From: DASSBG01 sp965651365
Lineage (GTDB): Bacteria > Pseudomonadota > Gammaproteobacteria > Xanthomonadales > Rhodanobacteraceae
Direction: 5' to 3'
Assembly: GCA_965651365.1 (NCBI GenBank)
Contig: CBFGSA010000102.1
Span: 1 to 10,373 of the forward strand
Length of the DNA: 10,373 nucleotides
Below are positions 6,427 through 10,373 of the stretch, piece by piece. Position 1 is the stretch's first letter. Each line of letters starts with the position of its first letter. A program made the translations under genes and the position numbers. The notes beneath the pieces were generated by a model. It was not told the DNA's origin and searched no databases. It saw nothing but the letters and a program-made list of their open reading frames with translations.

Positions 6427-7386
6427 ATGCGACACAAGAAAGTGTTGATTCTCGGCGGTACCGGCTATCTCGGTCACCGTCTGCTGCCGCGACTCAGCGA
6501 GGCCGGCTACCAGCCCACCGTGCTGACCCGCAACCGGGCCCGGCACCGCGAGCTGGACGTGATTCCGCTGGTGACCCTGCGCAACGCCGACATCCACGAT
6601 CCGGAAACGCTGGAAAAGGAGCTGCAGGGCCAGCATGCCGTGCTCAACCTGGTCGGCATTCTCAACGAGAGCGGGGACGACACCTTCCAGAAGGTGCACG
6701 TCGAGCTGACCGAAAAGCTCATCGCCGCCTGCAGGAAGGCCGGCGTCAAGCGCCTGCTGCAGATGAGCGCGCTGAAGGCCGGCCAGGGCCTGTCCGGCTA
6801 CCTCAAGTCGCGCGGCAGCGCCGAGCAGCGCATCAAGGCCTCGCAACTGGACTGGACGCTGCTGCAATCGTCGGTGATGTTCGGCGGTGGTGGCGGCCTC
6901 GTCGATCGCTTCGGTTCACTGCTGCGCTGGATGCCCGTGCTGCCCCTGCCGCGCCCCTCGGCACGCATGGCACCCGTGTGCGTGGATGACGTGGCCGAGG
7001 CGCTGGTGCGCTGTCTGGCCGATCACGCCACGATCGGCCAGACGCTGGAACTGTACGGACCGGAAACCCTGCACCTGATCGACATCGTGCGCATGATTGC
7101 CAGTGCCATGGGCAAGCGGCGCTGGGTGATCGGCATGCCCGATGGCCTGGGCAAACTGCAAGCCACCGTGGCCGGACTCATGCCGGGCAAGCCCTTCACA
7201 CGCGACAACTTCCTCAGCCTGCGCACCGATTCGGTCGGCAGCAAGGACAGCCTGCGCAAGCTCGGCATCGAACCGCGCGATTTCTCGGCCGCGCTGCCGC
7301 AACTGCTGCATCCAGACAATCGTGCCGAACGCTACGATGTGATGCGCGAACGCCTGCGCGAAAAGCGCCAGAACGCAGCCCCGTAG
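6427..7386 (+). CDS. Complex I NDUFA9-like atypical short-chain dehydrogenase/reductase (NAD(P)-binding)
   Basis: The 319-residue protein is an atypical SDR of the NDUFA9-like group. In eukaryotes NDUFA9 is an accessory subunit of respiratory complex I; the role of the bacterial relatives is not established. The Rossmann start VLILGGTGYLGHRLL (6-20) binds the dinucleotide. NLVGILNE (74-81) is characteristic of the family. The usual catalytic YxxxK appears as Y125-LKS-R129, so classical dehydrogenase chemistry is doubtful. VDDVAEAL (187-194) is another conserved SDR-a feature. ATG 6427 is preferred over the adjacent ATG 6424 because the AGGAG site sits five bases before it but only two before 6424. 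Upstream in-frame ATGs from 6262 would overlap slt and lack homology-like sequence. The gene is flanked by REP elements on both sides, and the downstream one provides its TAG stop. Confidence 0.88.
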   Translation: MRHKKVLILGGTGYLGHRLLPRLSEAGYQPTVLTRNRARHRELDVIPLVTLRNADIHDPETLEKELQGQHAVLNLVGILNESGDDTFQKVHVELTEKLIAACRKAGVKRLLQMSALKAGQGLSGYLKSRGSAEQRIKASQLDWTLLQSSVMFGGGGGLVDRFGSLLRWMPVLPLPRPSARMAPVCVDDVAEALVRCLADHATIGQTLELYGPETLHLIDIVRMIASAMGKRRWVIGMPDGLGKLQATVAGLMPGKPFTRDNFLSLRTDSVGSKDSLRKLGIEPRDFSAALPQLLHPDNRAERYDVMRERLREKRQNAAP

Positions 7387-7458
7387 GTCGGAATCGGCCA
7401 AAGGCCGAACCCGGCGTTCCACGTCATGCCGGGTCCGGCCGCGCCGGTCCCGACCTAC
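7383..7458. repeat. REPIN-like pair of inverted GTAG REP palindromes
   Basis: Two REP palindromes face each other. The first, 7383-7411 on the plus strand, begins GTAGGTCGGAATCGGCC and has the stem TCGGCC/GGCCGA. The second, 7432-7458 read on the minus strand, begins GTAGGTCGGGACCGGC and has the stem CCGGC/GCCGG. They are separated by 20 bp. This inverted doublet is the form called REPIN or BIME, the usual mobile unit of RAYT-dependent REPs. The TAG of the first head is the stop codon of the NDUFA9-like gene, and the second ends 32 bp before cca. Confidence 0.82.
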
Positions 7459-7475
7459 CGGCGATGCGGTGCGCA

Positions 7476-7484
7476 TGCCAGAAT
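7476..7484 (+). promoter_or_regulatory. Possible extended -10 promoter of cca (TGcCAGAAT)
   Basis: A TG dinucleotide one base before CAGAAT (four of six matches to the -10 consensus) forms an extended -10 element. Its last base lies six bases before the cca ATG, so transcription would begin at or next to the start codon, giving a leaderless mRNA. No Shine-Dalgarno is present before the ATG, which is consistent with this. No -35 match is evident. Confidence 0.35.
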
Positions 7485-7490
7485 GCCGCC

Positions 7491-8717
7491 ATGGACACCT
7501 ATCTGGTCGGTGGCGCGGTGCGCGACAAATTGCTGGGCAAGTCCGCGATCGATCGTGACTTCGTGGTGGTCGGCGCCACGCCCGGGGAAATGCGGGCCGC
7601 CGGCTACAAGGCCGTGGGCAAGGACTTCCCGGTCTTCATCCATCCCGACAGCGGCGAGGAATACGCCCTGGCGCGCACCGAGCGCAAGACCGCTCCAGGC
7701 TACCGCGGCTTCGCCTTCCACGCCGAACCAACGGTGACGCTGGAGCAGGACCTCGCCCGCCGCGACCTGACCATCAACGCCATGGCCGAGGATGCGAAAG
7801 GCAGGCTCGTCGATCCCTTCGGCGGCCATGCCGATCTTGAAGCGCGCATCCTGCGCCACGTCTCACCGGCCTTTGTCGAAGACCCGGTGCGGGTGCTGCG
7901 CGTGGCCCGCTTCAGTGCGCGCCTGGCGCCGCTCGGCTTCACCATCGCCGAAGAAACCCTGGAGCTGATGCGGCAAATGGTCGCCAGCGGCGAAGTCGAC
8001 CACCTGGTAGCCGAACGGGTCTGGGCCGAACTGGCCAGGGCCCTGGCCGCGCCGCAGCCGTCGGCCTTCGTGCAAAGCCTGCGCCAATGCGGCGCCCTGG
8101 CCCGCGTGCTGCCGGAAGTCGACGCCCTGTACGGTGTGCCCCAGGTCGAAAAATACCATCCGGAAATCGACTGCGGCCGCCATGTCGAACTGGTACTGGA
8201 CATGGCCGCGAAACTTGCGCCCGGCAACGACGTGGTGGGGTTTTGTGCGCTGACCCATGACCTGGGCAAGGCACTGACACCCACCGACGAACTGCCCTCG
8301 CACCGCGGCCACGAACAGCGTGGCCTGAAACCTCTGGCGGCACTGGCCGAACGCCTGCGCGTGCCCACCGAACACCGCGCCCTGGCCGAAACCGTGTGCC
8401 GCGAGCACCTCAATGCGCATCGCGCGCTGGAACTGAAACCCGGCACCGTGCTGAAACTGCTGGAATCGATCGACGCCCTGCGCCGGCCGCAACGGCTGCA
8501 ACCCTTCCTGCTCGCCTGCGAAGCCGACAAGCGCGGTCGCGACGGCCACGCCGACGACGCCTATCCGCCGGCCCGGTTCCTCACCGCCGCCCGCGAAGCC
8601 GCCGCCATCACCGCCCGGCCCTTCCTCGAAGCCGGCAGGCAGGGCCCCGAGATCGGCCAGGCCATGCGCCAGGCCCGCATCCGCGCCATCGCCGCCCTGC
8701 CACGCCCGCGCGCGTGA
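7491..8717 (+). CDS. cca: Multifunctional CCA tRNA nucleotidyltransferase (bacterial type 1)
   Basis: The 408-residue enzyme adds or repairs the CCA end of tRNAs using CTP and ATP without a template. Class II nucleotidyltransferase motifs are in order: YLVGGAVRD (4-12), the metal-binding D21/D23 in IDRDFVVVG, EEYALARTERK (56-66), RRDLTINAMA (90-99) and EDPVRVLRVARF (130-141). A C-terminal HD phosphohydrolase domain is present (H256-D257 in THDLGK), as in the E. coli enzyme, which also shows 2',3'-cyclic phosphodiesterase and 2'-nucleotidase/phosphatase activity. Sequence and length track E. coli Cca (412 residues) closely throughout. The start MDTYLVGG matches the family's usual N-terminus; an in-frame ATG at 7464 adds nine unrelated residues and is not favoured. 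It is separated from the upstream gene by a REPIN and probably has its own promoter. Confidence 0.96.
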   Translation: MDTYLVGGAVRDKLLGKSAIDRDFVVVGATPGEMRAAGYKAVGKDFPVFIHPDSGEEYALARTERKTAPGYRGFAFHAEPTVTLEQDLARRDLTINAMAEDAKGRLVDPFGGHADLEARILRHVSPAFVEDPVRVLRVARFSARLAPLGFTIAEETLELMRQMVASGEVDHLVAERVWAELARALAAPQPSAFVQSLRQCGALARVLPEVDALYGVPQVEKYHPEIDCGRHVELVLDMAAKLAPGNDVVGFCALTHDLGKALTPTDELPSHRGHEQRGLKPLAALAERLRVPTEHRALAETVCREHLNAHRALELKPGTVLKLLESIDALRRPQRLQPFLLACEADKRGRDGHADDAYPPARFLTAAREAAAITARPFLEAGRQGPEIGQAMRQARIRAIAALPRPRA

Positions 8718-8726
8718 CATCGCAGC

Positions 8727-8969
8727 ACCGCAGGTCCGAACCCCGGCCAGCAAAACTCCCCGTCATCCGGGGCCGGCCGCAGAGCCTGCCCCGGACTCGA
8801 TCCGGGGCCGGAACCCGGGACCCGCAAGCTCCGTCATCCTGGGGCCGACCGCAGGCCGGAACCCGGGACCCGCAAGCTCCGTCATCCTGGGGCCGACCGC
8901 CGGCCGGAACCCGGGATCCACAAGCTCCGTCATCCTGGGGCCGGCCGCAGGCCGGAACCCGGGATCCAT
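8727..8969 (+). repeat. Tandem array with 48-bp period (CGTCATCCTGGGGCCG units)
   Basis: Starting 10 bp after the cca stop, the sequence is a direct-repeat array. Two complete 48-bp units lie at 8832-8879 and 8880-8927 and differ at three positions. A third, partial unit is at 8928-8969. A diverged unit at 8761-8831 is about 71 bp long and carries an extra 8-bp stem hairpin, GCCCCGGA/TCCGGGGC (8788-8808). A degenerate half unit sits at 8727-8758. Each unit runs from CGTCATCC to an AACCCGGGA(T/C)CC end. It is noncoding: apparent ORFs across it only show the repeat translated as Gly-Thr-Arg-Asp-Pro-type peptide repeats. Confidence 0.85.
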
Positions 8970-9014
8970 TTTGATCTTGAGGTCACGCCAGATGCGTCAA
9001 GCCAACAGAGCACA

Positions 9015-9056
9015 ATGGATCCCGGGTTCCTCGCTTCGCTCGGCCCCAGGATGACG
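9015..9056 (-). repeat. Inverted copy of the array unit
   Basis: Read on the minus strand this 42-bp segment matches the last array unit (8928-8969) at 36 of 42 positions. The differences are concentrated in the middle, where this copy has GAGCGAAGCGAGG. The two copies are separated by 45 bp and could form a large cruciform or RNA hairpin. The type (GTCATCC...GGATCC ends with a GCGAAGCGA core) is a widespread proteobacterial intergenic repeat. It ends 46 bp before the methyltransferase start. Confidence 0.8.
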
Positions 9057-9102
9057 GCGTCGCTCGCGCCTCGAACCGGCGGCTGCCGCTACACTGAGCG
9101 GC

Positions 9103-10373
9103 ATGAACGCCGTCGAAATCGAAGCCGCCATCGCCGAGCTGGCCGAGCAGCCCTTCGACGCTGCCGAATTCCCGTTTGCGTTTCTGGAAGCCTTCGGCAA
9201 CAAGGCCGTCACCATCAAGCGGCTGCGGGGCAGGAACAACAAGTCCGATGTGCCGGGCGGCGTCCTGCAGCGCAACAACATCCATCTGGCCACTTGTGAA
9301 CCGGGTGAGGTGGAAACCACCTTCAACGCGCTGCGGGAAAGCCCGAAGACCACCGACCCGCGGGCGCGCATCCAGTTCGTGCTGGCCACCGACGGCCGGA
9401 CGCTGGAAGCCGAGGACCGCGCCAGCGGCGAGTGCCTGTCGGCCGATTTCACCGCGCTCGCCGAGCACTTCGCGTTTTTCCTGCCGCTGGCCGGCATCTC
9501 CACCGTGCGCGAGATCAAGGAAAACCCGATCGACGTGCGCGCCACCGGCCGACTCAACAAGCTCTACGTGGAGCTGCTCAAGCACAACAAGGACTGGGCC
9601 GGCGACGCACGCCGCGCGGACATGAACCACTTCATGGCGCGGCTGATCTTCTGCTTCTTTGCCGAGGACACCGACATCTTCGACGGCGAGGGCCTGTTCA
9701 CGCGCACCGTCGACCAGATGAGCGAGCGCGACGGCGCCAACCTCAACGAGGTGATGTCCACGCTGTTCCAGGCCATGGACATCCAGCGCGAAGATCGCGA
9801 GGCCAGCGATCTGCCCGGCTGGGCCAAACCCTTCCCCTACGTCAACGGCAGCCTGTTCTCGGGCTCCACTGAAGTGCCACGCTTCACCAAGACCGCGCGC
9901 AGCTATCTGATCCGCGCCGGCGAACTGGACTGGAAGGCCATCAACCCGGACATCTTCGGCTCCATGATCCAGGCCGTGGCCGACGATGCCGAACGCGGCG
10001 AGCTGGGCATGCACTACACCAGCGTGCCCAACATTCTCAAGGTGCTGAACCCGCTGTTTCTGGATGACCTCAAGCAGCAACTGGAGGATGCCGGCGACAA
10101 TGCCCGCAAGCTGCTGAACCTGCGCCGCCGCATGGCGCGCATCCGCGTGTTCGACCCGGCCTGCGGCAGCGGCAACTTCCTGGTCATCGCCTACAAGGAA
10201 ATGCGCGCCATCGAGGCCGTCATCAACCAGCGCCGCGGCGAAGCCCACCTGAAATCGGACATTCCGCTGACCAACTTCCGCGGCATCGAACTGCGCGGCT
10301 TTGCCGCCGAAGTGGCGCGCCTGGCGCTGGTGATCGCCGAATACCAGTGCAACGTCAAATACCGCGGCCAGAA
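9103..10373 (+). CDS. MmeI/YeeA-type class I DNA methyltransferase, N-terminal 423 residues (runs off the window)
   Basis: This is the start of a large adenine-type DNA methyltransferase; relatives usually have about 900 residues. The N-terminal region (1-150) corresponds to the nuclease domain of the type IIG enzyme MmeI. The helical spacer (about 150-340) has the MmeI-like blocks ARLIFCFFAEDTDIF (179-193), FPYVNGSLF (244-252), INPDIFGSMIQ (280-290) and LGMHYTSVPNILKVLNPLFL (301-320). The SAM-binding motif I, FDPACGSGNFLV, is at 350-361, followed by RGIELRGFAAEVARLAL (393-409). The catalytic NPPY/F motif and target-recognition domain should lie beyond the window. Where MmeI has PGILLIEMK with its catalytic Glu and Lys, this protein has PGGVLQRNN (51-59), so cutting by this domain is unlikely. 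The ATG at 9103 fits the family N-terminus but has no clear Shine-Dalgarno. It could be a solitary methylase or the modification subunit of a defence locus. Confidence 0.9.
   Translation, partial: MNAVEIEAAIAELAEQPFDAAEFPFAFLEAFGNKAVTIKRLRGRNNKSDVPGGVLQRNNIHLATCEPGEVETTFNALRESPKTTDPRARIQFVLATDGRTLEAEDRASGECLSADFTALAEHFAFFLPLAGISTVREIKENPIDVRATGRLNKLYVELLKHNKDWAGDARRADMNHFMARLIFCFFAEDTDIFDGEGLFTRTVDQMSERDGANLNEVMSTLFQAMDIQREDREASDLPGWAKPFPYVNGSLFSGSTEVPRFTKTARSYLIRAGELDWKAINPDIFGSMIQAVADDAERGELGMHYTSVPNILKVLNPLFLDDLKQQLEDAGDNARKLLNLRRRMARIRVFDPACGSGNFLVIAYKEMRAIEAVINQRRGEAHLKSDIPLTNFRGIELRGFAAEVARLALVIAEYQCNVKYRGQ

Noticed and set aside
4470..6437. 655-residue open frame on the minus strand opposite slt
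   Set aside because: It is antisense to a clear GH23 gene, has no recognisable domain, and is typical of GC-rich third-position shadows.
8788..8808. Intrinsic terminator after cca
   Set aside because: The 8-bp GC hairpin is not followed by a T run and belongs to the repeat unit, so termination cannot be claimed.
8396..8974. ORF with repeated Gly-Thr-Arg-Asp-Pro-Gln peptides
   Set aside because: It overlaps cca out of frame, and the peptide repeat is simply the 48-bp DNA repeat (a multiple of three) being translated.
8727..9056. CRISPR array
   Set aside because: The units are contiguous 48-bp direct repeats with no unique spacers and no cas genes nearby; an intergenic tandem repeat explains them.
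8983..10248. 421-residue open frame on the minus strand opposite the methyltransferase
   Set aside because: It mirrors the methyltransferase coding frame, is rich in Ala/Gly/His/Gln of shadow type, and runs into the repeat block.

Overview
The window is GC-rich chromosomal DNA of a gammaproteobacterium, most likely of the order Xanthomonadales. Three things suggest this: the best-recognised genes (cyoE, slt, an NDUFA9-like SDR, cca) look like their Xanthomonas-group counterparts; there are GTAG-headed REP palindromes of the kind described in Stenotrophomonas; and there are GGGAATC/GATTCCC intergenic repeats familiar from Xanthomonadaceae. The assignment comes from recognition, not from a search. 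Genus cannot be given.

Layout. (1) 1-189, minus strand: the start of an unrecognised gene and, just upstream of it, a possible 36-residue single-pass membrane protein. (2) 190-355: a divergent control region with a perfect 12-bp palindrome. (3) 356-3301, plus strand: a two-component pair of the 'proteobacterial dedicated sortase system' type. The response regulator and the sensor kinase are separated by a 225-bp hairpin-like repeat element. The kinase's periplasmic part looks like a CBM9/DOMON-type sandwich followed by a Cache-like region. No sortase or sortase substrate is visible here. (4) 3364-8717, plus strand: four housekeeping genes, namely heme O synthase (cyoE), soluble lytic transglycosylase (slt), an NDUFA9-like atypical SDR and the CCA-adding enzyme (cca). 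REP palindromes follow slt and the SDR gene, and each supplies that gene's stop codon. (5) 8718-9102: a 385-bp gap filled by a 48-bp tandem repeat and an inverted copy. (6) 9103 to the end: the first 423 residues of a large MmeI/YeeA-type DNA methyltransferase. Its N-terminal nuclease-like region appears to lack the catalytic Glu-x-Lys, so it may methylate without cutting or be the modification subunit of a defence system continuing beyond the window.

How the genes relate. The kinase and regulator should form one signalling pathway sensing an envelope or polysaccharide signal. cyoE and slt are only 20 bp apart and are probably co-transcribed. The SDR and cca are separated from their neighbours by REP elements, and cca probably has its own promoter. 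The methyltransferase lies beyond the repeat array and may mark the edge of an accessory (defence) region. The most interesting points are the repeats that have reshaped gene boundaries (REP-supplied stop codons; a repeat abutting the kinase start), the sensor architecture, and the methyltransferase with a degenerate nuclease motif.
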